Below, in pieces: positions 49,423 to 58,529 of a stretch of 64,000 nucleotides of DNA. Both the position numbers and the translations under genes were made by a program. Numbering within the stretch: position 1 is the stretch's first letter; every line of letters begins with the position of its first letter. This stretch comes from an uncultured Gemmiger sp. (GTDB lineage Bacteria; Bacillota; Clostridia; Oscillospirales; Ruminococcaceae), in contig NZ_CAKTFU010000013.1 of assembly GCF_934561205.1 (NCBI RefSeq), positions 19,501 to 83,500 of the forward strand. Direction: 5' to 3'. Under the pieces are notes generated by a model. It saw only the letters and a list, made by a program, of their open reading frames with translations, was not told the origin of the DNA and did not search any database.

Positions 49423-50640
49423 TTACTTGTGTTCCTCCAGCCAACGTGCGGCGGCGTAGGCGTAGACCGCGGCACCGGCGGGCAGGCAGGCTTCGTCAAA
49501 GCGCACCTGCGGGTGGTGCTGCGGGTAGCAGTAGCCGTCCTGCGGGCGGCCTGCCGCCAAGGCCAGCATCAGGCTGGGCACCTTTTGGCTGACACAGGCA
49601 AAATCCTCGCTGCCGGTGCCCTTTTGCGGCTTGCCGGGCCCCGCCATGGCGGCCAGCTGCCCTGCCGTAAAGCAGCCCTGCTCGCCCAGCAGCTCGCGCA
49701 GGTAGCCGGGGATGCACGCCGCTAAGTCGGCGTTGTTCAGCAGCGTGGGGCAGCTGCTGGGCCAAGCCAGCTCCACCCCCGTGCGGTAGGCGGTGCCGAT
49801 GCCCCGCACCATCTCCTGCATGCGCTTTTTGACGTTGGCGCGCAGTTCCTCGTCAAAGGTGCGCAGCGTACCGCCGAAACGCGCCGTGTCCGGGATGACA
49901 TTGTTGGTGTTGCCGGCGTTCAGGTAGCCGACCGTCAGCACGGCTTCGTCGCTGATGGCAAACTCGCGGGCGGGCAGCTCCTGCAGGGCGGTGACCATGG
50001 CGCAGGCGGCGGCGATGGGGTCAATGCCTTGGTTGGGCATCGAGCCGTGGCAGCCCTTGCCCTGCACGGTCACGTCAAAGATGTCGCACGCCGGGGCGCT
50101 GACGCCGCCGTCGCAGGCGATCACGGTGCCGGGGGCAAAGGGCATGGCGGCGGTGACGTGGATCATCAGCGCGGCATCGACCCCCTGCAAAACTCCGGCG
50201 GCGATCATATCCGCCGAGCCTTCAAAAATTTCCTCGGCAGGCTGGAACATCAGCCTGACGGTACCCTGCAGCTCGCTTTCGTGCTGCTTTAACAGGCGCG
50301 CGGCTTCCAGCAGCATGGCGGTGTGCATATCGTGTCCGCAGGCGTGCATCTTGCCGGGTACCTCGCTGGCAAAGTCCACGCCGGATGCCTCCTGCACGGG
50401 CAGGGCGTCCATATCGGCGCGCAGCAAAAAGGTCTTGCCCCCCTGCCCCACCGTGGCGGTAACGCCCGCGCGTCCGCAGGGCTGCGGGGCATAGCCCAGC
50501 TCGGTCAGGCGGCGGGTGACGTACTGCACGGCATAGTCGATATCAAACCCTGTGCCGGGGTGGGCGTGCAGGGCGTGGCGGTCGGCGGCGATGGCAGCGG
50601 CGTCGGCGCGGGCTTCGGACAAAATTTGTTGGTTCAGCAT
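49423..50640 (-). CDS. M20-family amidohydrolase / carboxypeptidase
   Basis: A 405-residue metallohydrolase, start at ATG 50640 (MLNQQILSEARADAAAI) behind GGAAGGTG; a GTG three codons up lies too close to the ribosome-binding site. Metal-binding motifs are ACGHDMHTAM, the glutamates in QPAEEIFEGSADM and the C-terminal TGSEDFACVSQKVP. The lid domain contains GCHGSMPNQGIDPI. These enzymes remove amino acids or acyl groups from N-acyl amino acids or amidated substrates. Substrate unknown. Single gene. Confidence 0.92.
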   Translation of the reverse strand: MLNQQILSEARADAAAIAADRHALHAHPGTGFDIDYAVQYVTRRLTELGYAPQPCGRAGVTATVGQGGKTFLLRADMDALPVQEASGVDFASEVPGKMHACGHDMHTAMLLEAARLLKQHESELQGTVRLMFQPAEEIFEGSADMIAAGVLQGVDAALMIHVTAAMPFAPGTVIACDGGVSAPACDIFDVTVQGKGCHGSMPNQGIDPIAAACAMVTALQELPAREFAISDEAVLTVGYLNAGNTNNVIPDTARFGGTLRTFDEELRANVKKRMQEMVRGIGTAYRTGVELAWPSSCPTLLNNADLAACIPGYLRELLGEQGCFTAGQLAAMAGPGKPQKGTGSEDFACVSQKVPSLMLALAAGRPQDGYCYPQHHPQVRFDEACLPAGAAVYAYAAARWLEEHK

Positions 50641-50664
50641 ACAAAACACCTTCCTTTGTATAGT

Positions 50665-50693
50665 AGCATACCCAGAAACCGCGCGGCAGTCAA
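50665..50693 (-). promoter_or_regulatory. Promoter of the M20 gene
   Basis: Minus strand TTGACT (50688-50693), 17-bp spacer, TATGCT (50665-50670). Confidence 0.65.
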
Positions 50694-50721
50694 CGGGTAT
50701 TTGTTAATTTTTGCCGGGTAA

Positions 50722-50751
50722 ACAAAAATCCCGCCCCCTGCGGGGGCGGGA
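50722..50751 (-). terminator. Terminator of the GPH transporter gene
   Basis: TCCCGCCCCC/GGGGGCGGGA stem (50729-50738, 50742-50751), then TTTTTG on the minus strand. Confidence 0.9.
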
Positions 50752-50761
50752 CAGCGCATTT

Positions 50762-52324
50762 TTAGCGGTAGCTTTCGGGCAGCTGGTCAAGGGTCTGCCA
50801 TTTCTGCATGGCATCCTCCAAGGTCATACCGTTCGCCACGGCGTCGCGGCGGCAGGCATTGACGGCTTGAATTTCCTTCATCTTTTCGCCGGTCAGGCTG
50901 TAGCCCTTCATGGCGATCAGGGTGGCAGCCCAAGCGACCATCGGGATGACGCAGAACAGCGCAATGACCACCACGCTCATGCCGGGGGTGTAGGGGTCAT
51001 ACTGGGTGGGCAGGCTCTGCAAGCCCACAAAGCTGACGGCAATACCCACCACCGTGGCGGACAGGCTGGACACCAGCTTGTCAACCAGGCTGAACAGCGT
51101 ACCCATAATGCCGGGGATATAGTTGCCGCTGCGGTAGGTTTCGTAGTCGGAGCAGTCGGCGACCATGGGGATGGGCATATCGGCGGTGGCGTAGTACGCG
51201 CCGTAGCCGACGCCGAAGAAAGCGATAAACAAAACGGTGTAGAGATTGAGCGCCAGACCGTTTTCACCCAAGATGGACAGGGTGAAACCGTCGCCCTTGC
51301 CCCAGAGCAGCAGCAGGACGAACACGCCCACATAGCACACCAGCGCCACGGTGACGTACTTCATCAGGCTGGCTTTCTGCCCGTGCTTTTGGCTGGTGCG
51401 CACGGTCAGCAGGAAGAACGGCACGCTGAACACATAGCCCAGCACCATCATGGGCAGGTACAGCCCGTCGTAGTCGCCCATCATGCAGCCGTACAGCATA
51501 CACAGCACGGTGGTGTTGGTGGCGATGGACAGCGCCAGCTTGCAGCCGGCACCCGCCACCATCAGGCGCTGCATGGGGGTGTTTTCCTTGATGATGCGGA
51601 TATACTGGCTGATCTTGACCTTTTCGGTGCTGCCGCCGACGCCGAAATACTTGGGCTGGTCTTTTTCCCAGATGCCGATGACCGCCAAGCAGGTCAGCAG
51701 CAGCGAAATGACGACACCCACGGGCGCCAGCGTGCGGAAGAACCCGGCGGAGGCATAGCCGCCCTCAAACTTTTTGGCGAGGATGGGGGCAAAGAACTGC
51801 ATCGCGCCCATGCCCAGCAGAGAGCCGACGGTGTTGAAAATCGTGAACAGCGGGCGCTGCTTGGGGTCGTTGGTCAGGACCGTCTGCCCGGAACGGGTGC
51901 AGCTGGTCTGGAAGGTGTAGCCGATGACCCACACCGCATACAGCGCCACAAAGGCGGCATAGCGGGCGGCGGTGGCAGCGGCGGGGATTTGCGGGGTCAG
52001 GCAGTAGAGCGCCAGAACGCTGGCGGCCATGATCAGGTTGCCGATGACCATAAACGGACGGAATTTGCCGAACTTGCCGTTGGTGCGATCCATCAGCGCG
52101 CCGATGACGGGGTCGGTGATGGCGTCGAACAGACGCATACCGGTGACCATGACCGACGCAAACAGCATACTGAGTGCCAGCACCTTGCTGCCGAAGGTTG
52201 CAATATAAGAAAGCACCAGAACATAGTAGACGTTGGTGGCACCGTTGTTCAGCGGGAACAGCACCAGCTGGTACAGCTTGGCGCGGTTCATACCATTGGC
52301 GTTGGGGGCTGTTGTTTCACTCAT
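50762..52324 (-). CDS. GPH-family sugar:cation symporter (MFS)
   Basis: A 520-residue, twelve-helix transporter of the glycoside-pentoside-hexuronide group. The signature DAITDPVIGALMDRTNGKFGKFRPFMVIGNL near residue 70 contains the helix II aspartates that bind cation and sugar in MelB; the second-half motif RSGNYIPGIMGTLFSLVDKL is also present. Such proteins import glycosides, xylosides or glucuronides with Na+ or H+. It lies next to GH3 and GH2 genes on the same strand, so it probably feeds them. CAGGAG precedes the ATG. Confidence 0.9.
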   Translation of the reverse strand: MSETTAPNANGMNRAKLYQLVLFPLNNGATNVYYVLVLSYIATFGSKVLALSMLFASVMVTGMRLFDAITDPVIGALMDRTNGKFGKFRPFMVIGNLIMAASVLALYCLTPQIPAAATAARYAAFVALYAVWVIGYTFQTSCTRSGQTVLTNDPKQRPLFTIFNTVGSLLGMGAMQFFAPILAKKFEGGYASAGFFRTLAPVGVVISLLLTCLAVIGIWEKDQPKYFGVGGSTEKVKISQYIRIIKENTPMQRLMVAGAGCKLALSIATNTTVLCMLYGCMMGDYDGLYLPMMVLGYVFSVPFFLLTVRTSQKHGQKASLMKYVTVALVCYVGVFVLLLLWGKGDGFTLSILGENGLALNLYTVLFIAFFGVGYGAYYATADMPIPMVADCSDYETYRSGNYIPGIMGTLFSLVDKLVSSLSATVVGIAVSFVGLQSLPTQYDPYTPGMSVVVIALFCVIPMVAWAATLIAMKGYSLTGEKMKEIQAVNACRRDAVANGMTLEDAMQKWQTLDQLPESYR

Positions 52325-52362
52325 AGTAAGACCAACTCCTGTGCGTTAAAGTTGAAAAAATA

Positions 52363-52390
52363 GCAGGGGCGGGGCAAGCCCCGCCCCTGC
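52363..52390 (-). repeat. REP hairpin acting as terminator in front of the transporter gene
   Basis: GCAGGGGCGGGGC and its exact complement flank AA. On the minus strand it is followed by TATTTTTTC, so it would stop transcription coming from the GH3 gene only about 40 bases before the transporter start codon. Confidence 0.7.
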
Positions 52391-52467
52391 ACGGTCGTTT
52401 GGATGTTGCGGATGGAATCAGACTGTCGATAAACCCAACAGGACGATTGCGAACTTCCGGCTGGTTT

Positions 52468-52600
52468 GTAGGGAACGGTCTTGACCGTTCCGTGCAGCCT
52501 AACCGATAGTACGATATATCGGGAAACCACGCGCCATTCGGCGCGATTTTATGCGCTGCGCGCAGCCAGATGTACGGCGCGGTCAAGACACGCGCCCTAC
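52468..52600 (-). repeat. 133-bp BIME-like repeat, copy 6 (reverse, altered arm)
   Basis: Left arm is the usual GGAACGGTCTTGACCGTTCC, but the right arm reads GGCGCGGTCAAGACACGCGCC and the core has a few changes (TAACCGATAGTACGATATAT). The most divergent copy. Confidence 0.82.
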
Positions 52601-52671
52601 ATTACTGCCCGCAAAAGGGCTTTTCAACAGGCTTAGTTTTCCCAAAAAGGGAAGGCATTTGCGAAGGAATC

Positions 52672-55671
52672 TTACTTCTTCTTCTGTGCCTTCAGTTCCT
52701 TCTTAAAGGTCTTGTAGGCGGTGTACTCGGCGGTCTTGCGGAACTTCTTGCCGCCCAGCACCCACAGCACGGCAAAGACAACGAACAGCACCGCGGAGAT
52801 GCGGGCAATGTTCTTGAGCAGGCTTACCAAAGGCAGCTCATGCACCTTGACGGTGGTGTCGGCGCCGACGCCGTTCATGCCGCAGGAGTTGGCGATGGCG
52901 TACAGGTTGTGGTGGCAGGCCTCGCGCATGGCGGTGACGATGACGGGGTCGTTCTTGTACTGGGGCAGGGTGTCGGTGACGAAGGACATCATAGCGTCGT
53001 AGATGGACACACCGGCCAGCACACCGTCGGGACCGTTGACATACTTGGTCAGAACGTTATCGGTGATGATCATACCCTCGCAGCCCCACTCGTTGCGCAG
53101 GATGCCGGTGACCAGGCCGTAGTTGCCGCCGGACCAGACAGCGCCCCAGCGGGTGTAGGCGATCATGACGCCGTTGCCGTTGCCGACCTCGACGGGAGCC
53201 TGGAAGGCTTTCAGATAGACTTCACGGGCAGCCTGCTCGTTCAGCCAGACGCCCAGACCGATACGGTCCTGCTCGCAGTCGTTCAGGGCAAAGTGCTTCA
53301 TAACAACGTGGACGCCCTTTGCCTGAATGGCGGCGACTTCGTAGGCGCTCATCATGCCGGACAGGAAGCCGTCCTCGGAGTAATACTCGAAGTTACGGCC
53401 GCCGTAGGGGGTGCGGTGGATGTTGTTGCCGGGGCCGTACAGGCAGGCGATGTCGGCTTCCAGGCAGTTGTTGCCGATGACCTTGCCGATCTCGGTCATG
53501 ATCTCGGTGTTGAAGGTGGCAGCCATCACGTCCTCAGAGGTGAAGGCGGTGGCGGTCAGCTGGGTCTTGTCGCTGCTCAGCAGGCTGGCGGTCAGACCCT
53601 GGGGGCCGTTCTCATCACGGGTGCCGGGGGCTTCCACGCTCTTGACGGGCATGGTCCAGTGGAAGGCGTCGCCAATCAGGGAGTTCATCTCGTCGAAGGT
53701 CATCTGATCCAGCAGCTCGTCCCACTTGGGATCGTTGTAGTCCAGACCGATCATGTCGTACAGCTTAACGCCGTTCTTGGCGCCCAGGGTGGGCATCTCA
53801 ACGCTCTCGTAGTCGGCAGGATCGTAGCGGATGTCCTTCAGATCCTTCTTGAGCAGCTCGGTCAGGGTCAGCTTGACGGTTTCGGTGGGCAGGGTGCCGT
53901 TCCAGTCAGAGCGGCTCAGCCAGGTCACGGTCTCGTCGACGCCCTCGTACAGGTTGGGGTCGGCGCAGGACAGCTGGTTGGTGATGGCGGTGCCGTTTTC
54001 GCTGGTGGCGTAGGTGGTGGTGTCGAGGGCATCCTCGGTCCAGGTGTAGGTCAGGTCGGCGTTGCCGTCGGCGGTCATCTTGCCGTTGGTGGACTCGACG
54101 GTGTAGCCCTTGGCAGCCAGAATGTTGTTGACGGCGTCGTGGGCATCGGTGGCGGCGGTGAAGTAGTAGTCACCGGCGTCCAGGATGTAGGTGCCGGCGC
54201 CGTAGGTGTCGTAGGAAGCGATATCGCGCTTGTTGACGGTCATGGACAGCGTCTCGGAAGCGCCCGGCTCGATCATGCCGGTCTTGCCGAAGCCGACCAG
54301 AGAAACGGCAGACTTCTCGACGCCGTTTTCCTTGTCGTAGTCGGTGTAGGGGCTCTGGACATAGACCTGCACGGTCTTTTTGCCGGCCATGTCGCCGGTG
54401 TTGGTGACCTTGACGGTGACGGTGTAGGTATCATCGGCGGCATTGTAGTTGACGTTCATGTCGCTGATGTCAAAGTCGGTGTAGCTCATGCCGTAGCCGA
54501 AGGGGTAAGCCACGATGTCGCCGTAGGCGTAGTCGCCTGCGTTGCCGTTGCCGGTGACGAAGTCCTCGTAGCGGGTCTCGTAGTACTTGTAGCCCACATA
54601 GATGCCTTCCTGGTAGATCATGTAGGACTTAGCCTTGGCGGACACATCGCCGCCCTCGACATAGCCTTCGTAGGTGGTGGGGGTGAAGTTCCACATGGCG
54701 GGGGCGCTGAAGTTGTCGTAGCAGTAGGTATCGACCAGGCTGCCGGAGGGGTTGACCTTGCCGGTCAGGATCTCGGCCACGGCATTGATGCCGGAGATGC
54801 CCACGTCACCGATCCACAGTGCGGCGTCGATGTCGTACTCGTTGTTCTTGAGGAAATCGACCTGCAGGGCGTTGGCGGAGTTGATCAGCACGATGGTCTT
54901 TTTGACGATGCCGTTCTTCTTCATCTCGGCCACGTTCTGCAGCATTTCCTTCTCGTTGTCGTCGAGCGCCAGATAGTTGACCTCGCCGTAGGAAAGGTCA
55001 GCGCCCTCGCCGCCGACGCGGGACAGGGTCACGATGGCGGCATCGCCGTACTGGGCAACGCTGTCCTTGACCTCGTCGGTGTAGACGCTCCAAGGCACCT
55101 CGGCGGTGACCTCACTGGCGGTGGCGACGGTGCCGCTCTTGGAGCGGGCGTAGTCCTTGCCGGCGCCGGTGGTGTAGAAGTCCCACAGGGTGGGGTTGAC
55201 GGTGACGCCGACCTTTTCGAGGGCGGTGCGCAGGGTGTCGGCGGTGGAGGCATCAATGTTGCCGGAACCGGTGCCGCCGTACACGAGGTTGACGCTGCTG
55301 TTGGAGAAGGTGCTGACCTTAGCGTCGGCAGCCAGAGGCAGCGCGTTGTTGTTGTTCATCAGCAGGGCAGCGCCCTCGGCCTCGACCTGCTGGGTCAAAG
55401 CCAGACCGTAGTTGACCATCTCCTCGGCGGAGTTGAAGTCACTGGTGTAATACTGGGCGTTGGTGTCCTCGTTCTCCAGATCCCAGAAGCTGCCGCCAAA
55501 GCGGGCAGCCATGGTGTTGTCAAACTTTGCGGCCAGTACGGACAAAGGCACGGAAATGATCATAACGATCGCGCAGAGGATCGTCAGGACTTTCCACAGC
55601 GTAATGGTCTTACGCTTAGCCTTTTTGTAGGCTTTTTTCAAAGCCTTTTTTTGGGTCTTTACGTCTTCCAT
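52672..55671 (-). CDS. Membrane-anchored, circularly permuted GH3 beta-glucosidase
   Basis: A 999-residue protein. A basic N-terminus is followed by a membrane helix at about residues 24-48 (WKVLTILCAIVMIISVPLSVLAA). Next come the GH3 C-terminal sandwich domain (AEGAALLMNNNNALPL near 97; IGDVGISGINAVAEILTGKVNPSGSL), a fibronectin III-like domain after FGYGMSYTDFD, then the GH3 catalytic barrel at about 620-940. The nucleophile aspartate is in GMIITDNVL, at residue 871. A second helix (ARISAVLFVVFAVLWVLGG) and a Lys-rich tail end the protein. Domain order is thus C-Fn3-N, the reverse of most GH3; permuted GH3 is known in ruminal clostridia. The catalytic part should face outside between two anchors. 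Confidence 0.92.
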   Translation of the reverse strand: MEDVKTQKKALKKAYKKAKRKTITLWKVLTILCAIVMIISVPLSVLAAKFDNTMAARFGGSFWDLENEDTNAQYYTSDFNSAEEMVNYGLALTQQVEAEGAALLMNNNNALPLAADAKVSTFSNSSVNLVYGGTGSGNIDASTADTLRTALEKVGVTVNPTLWDFYTTGAGKDYARSKSGTVATASEVTAEVPWSVYTDEVKDSVAQYGDAAIVTLSRVGGEGADLSYGEVNYLALDDNEKEMLQNVAEMKKNGIVKKTIVLINSANALQVDFLKNNEYDIDAALWIGDVGISGINAVAEILTGKVNPSGSLVDTYCYDNFSAPAMWNFTPTTYEGYVEGGDVSAKAKSYMIYQEGIYVGYKYYETRYEDFVTGNGNAGDYAYGDIVAYPFGYGMSYTDFDISDMNVNYNAADDTYTVTVKVTNTGDMAGKKTVQVYVQSPYTDYDKENGVEKSAVSLVGFGKTGMIEPGASETLSMTVNKRDIASYDTYGAGTYILDAGDYYFTAATDAHDAVNNILAAKGYTVESTNGKMTADGNADLTYTWTEDALDTTTYATSENGTAITNQLSCADPNLYEGVDETVTWLSRSDWNGTLPTETVKLTLTELLKKDLKDIRYDPADYESVEMPTLGAKNGVKLYDMIGLDYNDPKWDELLDQMTFDEMNSLIGDAFHWTMPVKSVEAPGTRDENGPQGLTASLLSSDKTQLTATAFTSEDVMAATFNTEIMTEIGKVIGNNCLEADIACLYGPGNNIHRTPYGGRNFEYYSEDGFLSGMMSAYEVAAIQAKGVHVVMKHFALNDCEQDRIGLGVWLNEQAAREVYLKAFQAPVEVGNGNGVMIAYTRWGAVWSGGNYGLVTGILRNEWGCEGMIITDNVLTKYVNGPDGVLAGVSIYDAMMSFVTDTLPQYKNDPVIVTAMREACHHNLYAIANSCGMNGVGADTTVKVHELPLVSLLKNIARISAVLFVVFAVLWVLGGKKFRKTAEYTAYKTFKKELKAQKKK

Positions 55672-55792
55672 CTTGTTTTCTCCTTGTTGTTTTCTCCATG
55701 GGTTTCTATAAACAAACCGCTTAGCAGCGGGTCGTTACTGGGGGGTAAAGGGGTGTTTGCGCCGCAGAGTTTCTTCTGACGGGCAGGCGGCA

Positions 55793-55880
55793 CGGGCGAG
55801 CAATGCTCGCCCCTACAACCAAACAGGCAGCTGCCGCAAAACCTACGCCGCACCGTAGGGGCGGGGCATGCCCCGCCCGC
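55793..55880. repeat. REP block upstream of GH3
   Basis: One GGGCGAGCAATGCTCGCCCC arm then CTAC (to 55816), and a GTAGGGGCGGGGCATGCC arm from 55855. A GTGCGCGC/GCGCGCAC hairpin and a TTATCTATTATCT tract follow (55930-55987). They fill the 329-base gap between GH2 and GH3. Confidence 0.75.
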
Positions 55881-56000
55881 GATTTTGCGGCAACACGAAC
55901 CACGCGGGCAAGCCGCCGCGTTTTTTGAATGTGCGCGCACGGCGCGCACTCCACATTTCTTATCTATTATCTTTTATCTATTATCTATGAAAAGCCTTGC

Positions 56001-57920
56001 TTACACCCAGTTTGCGCTCTTGGTCTTGCCTTTAGTCAGCTTGTAATCGGGGTTCGGCGTGCTTACCTTGGTAAACACGGCCTCATCAATGCAGTCCCCT
56101 GCCACAGCCTGAATTTTGGTTTTGCCGTTCAGCTTGACCTTAAAGGTAAAGACGTGTTCGCCGTTTTGCTCGGCCAGCTTTTCGCCGTTCACGAACAGCG
56201 CAACGGATTTGCGGTTGGAGTAGACCTTGACCTCGATCTCATTGCGGGTGCGCTCGGCAAAGCGCTTGGCGCAGATATGCACAAACGGGTCCTCGCTCCA
56301 CCACGCCTTGTACAGGTAGAAGCTGTCCTTCTTGGTTTTGCGGTCAAAGGTGACAAGCCCCTTGTGGTTCATGCCCGGCTCGCCGCCCTGGTCGCGGGCA
56401 TCGGCGGCAAAGTCGAACATATTCCAGACGTGGGTGCTCCACTGCCAGGGGTGGCGCTCAAAGCAGCGCAGCATATATTCGTGGTAAATCGCCTGATATT
56501 CCTCGGTGTGGTCGCCGCGGCGGGGATGCTCGCTGTGCAGGTTGGGCATACCCTCGGCGCCGTACTCGCTGAAGCCCAGCGGGCGGTTCGGGTAGCACAG
56601 GTGGAAGAAATCCATCCACAGATCGTTCAAAAACAGCCCAGGCACATACCAGCCCAGGTACAGGTTCCAGCTGACGAGGTCGGTAATGTGCGCCACGGGG
56701 TTAAAGGGTCCGCACATGGCGTAGCAGGCCAGCGTGGTCAGGCGGGTGTCGTCCATCTCGTGGCAGAGGTCGTTGAGCACACGGTGGTTGTCCAGCATGT
56801 CGCGCTTGTCCTTGGTGGAGATGGTGATCTCGTTGGACACGCCCCAGCAGACGATGCAGGCGTGGTTGTAGTTCTGCTCGATCAGCTCCTGCATCTGGCT
56901 GATGGTGTTGGCGCGGCCGTTCGGCATGTGCTCGCTGATATAAGGGATCTCGGCCCAGACGACCATGCCCGCCTCGTCGCAGAGGTCGTAGAAGTACTGG
57001 TCGTGCTGGTAGTGGGCCAGGCGCACGGTGTTGGCACCCATCTCCTTGATGAGCTGCATATCCTCGTCGTGCATTTCCCGGGTGATGGCGTTGCCCAGAC
57101 CCTTGCGGTCCTGATGGCGGGAAACGCCGTGCAGCGGGTAGGCGCGGCCGTTCAGGAAAAAGCCCTGCTTGGGGTCAACACGGAAGCTGCGCACGCCGAA
57201 GCGCTGGCGGACTTCATCGACAGGCTGCCCGTCTTTCATCAGGCGGACAACGCAGGTGTACAGATACGGGTCGCGCACACCGTCCCACAGGCGGGGGTGT
57301 TGCATGGTCAGGGTGGTGTCGGTGCCGCTGCCGTTCAGCACGGTGCTGCCGGCGGCATCGGTGACGGTGATTTCCACCTCACCCTCGCCCTCGACGCGGG
57401 TCTGCACGCGGATGTCGGCGCTGCTGCCCTTGACGGTGGGGGTGATGCGCACGCCGCAGCTGCCGAGGTGATCCAGCGCGATGTGATTTTTGCTGACGAC
57501 CAGCAGGCTGACGTCGCGGTAGATGCCGCCGTAGAAGGTGAAATCGGCCTTTTGGGGGTAGACGCGGTCGTTTTTGCTGTTGTCGACGGCGACGGTCAGG
57601 GTGTTTTCGTCGGTCAGCAGGGCGGTAACATCGGCGCGGAAGGTCGAGTAGCCGCCGTCGTGGCAGATGACCTCGGTGCCGTTCAGCGTAACGGCGGCGC
57701 TGGCGTTGACGCCCTCGAACTGCAGCCATACCTGCTGGGAGTCCGCGTCATATTCGGGCTTGGCGAAGCTCGTTTGGTACAGGCAGGTGCAGCGTTTGTA
57801 GTCGTTGCCGCCGTCCTGGCCGTCGATGTTGTTCCAGGTATGGGGCAGGTCTACCGCCGTCACCTTGCCGTCAGGCCCGGTGAACTGCCAGTTTTTCATC
57901 AGCTTGGTAACAGTGCGCAT
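56001..57920 (-). CDS. GH2 glycoside hydrolase (beta-galactosidase-like)
   Basis: A 639-residue cytoplasmic GH2 enzyme. The N-terminal sandwich domain has DLPHTWNNIDGQDGG and TFYGGIYRDVSLLVV, an immunoglobulin-like domain follows, and then the TIM barrel with LHGVSRHQDRKGLGNA, the acid/base glutamate in CWGVSNEI and the nucleophile glutamate in GFSEYGAEG. No signal peptide. GVSRHQDR favours beta-galactosidase-type over beta-glucuronidase activity, but specificity is not certain. GAGGAGAG precedes the ATG. Its leader contains the second 174-bp repeat. Confidence 0.92.
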   Translation of the reverse strand: MRTVTKLMKNWQFTGPDGKVTAVDLPHTWNNIDGQDGGNDYKRCTCLYQTSFAKPEYDADSQQVWLQFEGVNASAAVTLNGTEVICHDGGYSTFRADVTALLTDENTLTVAVDNSKNDRVYPQKADFTFYGGIYRDVSLLVVSKNHIALDHLGSCGVRITPTVKGSSADIRVQTRVEGEGEVEITVTDAAGSTVLNGSGTDTTLTMQHPRLWDGVRDPYLYTCVVRLMKDGQPVDEVRQRFGVRSFRVDPKQGFFLNGRAYPLHGVSRHQDRKGLGNAITREMHDEDMQLIKEMGANTVRLAHYQHDQYFYDLCDEAGMVVWAEIPYISEHMPNGRANTISQMQELIEQNYNHACIVCWGVSNEITISTKDKRDMLDNHRVLNDLCHEMDDTRLTTLACYAMCGPFNPVAHITDLVSWNLYLGWYVPGLFLNDLWMDFFHLCYPNRPLGFSEYGAEGMPNLHSEHPRRGDHTEEYQAIYHEYMLRCFERHPWQWSTHVWNMFDFAADARDQGGEPGMNHKGLVTFDRKTKKDSFYLYKAWWSEDPFVHICAKRFAERTRNEIEVKVYSNRKSVALFVNGEKLAEQNGEHVFTFKVKLNGKTKIQAVAGDCIDEAVFTKVSTPNPDYKLTKGKTKSANWV

Positions 57921-57959
57921 CGTCCGCTCTCCTCATCGGTTGGTTTGTATCGATAGATA

Positions 57960-58133
57960 GGGTAACACCGCACAATTCCCGCCTGACGGCTTAAGCACCG
58001 CTCCGGCGGCTGCGGCACGGCATCTGCGTTGCCAAAATGCTCGATAAGACACAAAGTATTATCTGCGCTTTTGGCTTAGCATCTGCCGCACCTCGCTCGC
58101 CGTATCGGCACTTAGAATTATGCGGTATCGCCC
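57960..58133 (-). repeat. 174-bp inverted-repeat-bounded element, copy 2, in the GH2 leader
   Basis: Same length and orientation as the glpK copy (8928-9101), about 95% identical by eye. It lies between the GH2 promoter and start codon, beginning 26 bases after the -10. Terminal 18-base inverted repeats pair except for one position. Flanking sequences of the two copies are unrelated, so the element ends are sharp. Confidence 0.8.
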
Positions 58134-58159
58134 TAGGTATTCCTTATTTTTCTGCAAGT

Positions 58160-58188
58160 ATTGTATAATATGTAGGCAAAATTCGCAA
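58160..58188 (-). promoter_or_regulatory. Promoter of the GH2 gene
   Basis: Minus strand TTGCGA (58183-58188), 17-bp spacer, TACAAT (58160-58165). A TATAAT on the plus strand at 58164-58169 overlaps it. Confidence 0.55.
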
Positions 58189-58234
58189 TACCCTTGCGAA
58201 GAACGGTCATTTTGCGGGATATTCGGTCACAGGC

Positions 58235-58278
58235 GCACAAAAACGCCCCACGATTTTTGTGCAAATGGCACAAAAATT
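58235..58278. promoter_or_regulatory. Operator-like GCACAAAAA repeats upstream of GH2
   Basis: GCACAAAAA (58235-58243) and TTTTTGTGC (58254-58262) form a 9-bp inverted repeat with a 10-base spacer. A third copy, GGCACAAAAATT, follows from about 58267. They lie about 45-90 bp upstream of the GH2 -35 and could bind its regulator. Confidence 0.4.
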
Positions 58279-58308
58279 GAAGGGCTGTTGCGTGGCGTGG
58301 AGAGTACA

Positions 58309-58426
58309 AAAGCCTTCCCCTTGGGGGGAAGGTGGCGCGTATGCGCCGGATGAGGGGGAGGTATCCGGCAGGCACCCCCTCATCAGTCACCTGCGGTGAC
58401 AGCTTCCCCCGGAGGGGGAAGCCTTT
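58309..58426. repeat. 118-bp hairpin repeat (AAAGCCTTCC family), copy 2
   Basis: Same element as 24171-24290 with a few substitutions and a 2-base shorter end. A GGGCGGGGCATGCCCCGCCC arm with CTAC follows at 58468-58491. Confidence 0.8.
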
Positions 58427-58529
58427 CGGACGGTTTACCCGTTAGGTTGGCGTTGCCGTTATGTCGCGGGCGGGGCATGCCCCGCCCCTACCGGGTGGTG
58501 AATTTTTCGGCGGAGCCGTAAGATGGGAG

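Noticed and set aside
52570..55779. A 1069-codon open frame on the plus strand opposite the GH3 gene
   Set aside because: It is the antisense shadow of a clear GH3 gene. High G+C removes stops on the opposite strand; the translation is Val/Gly/His-rich and matches nothing.
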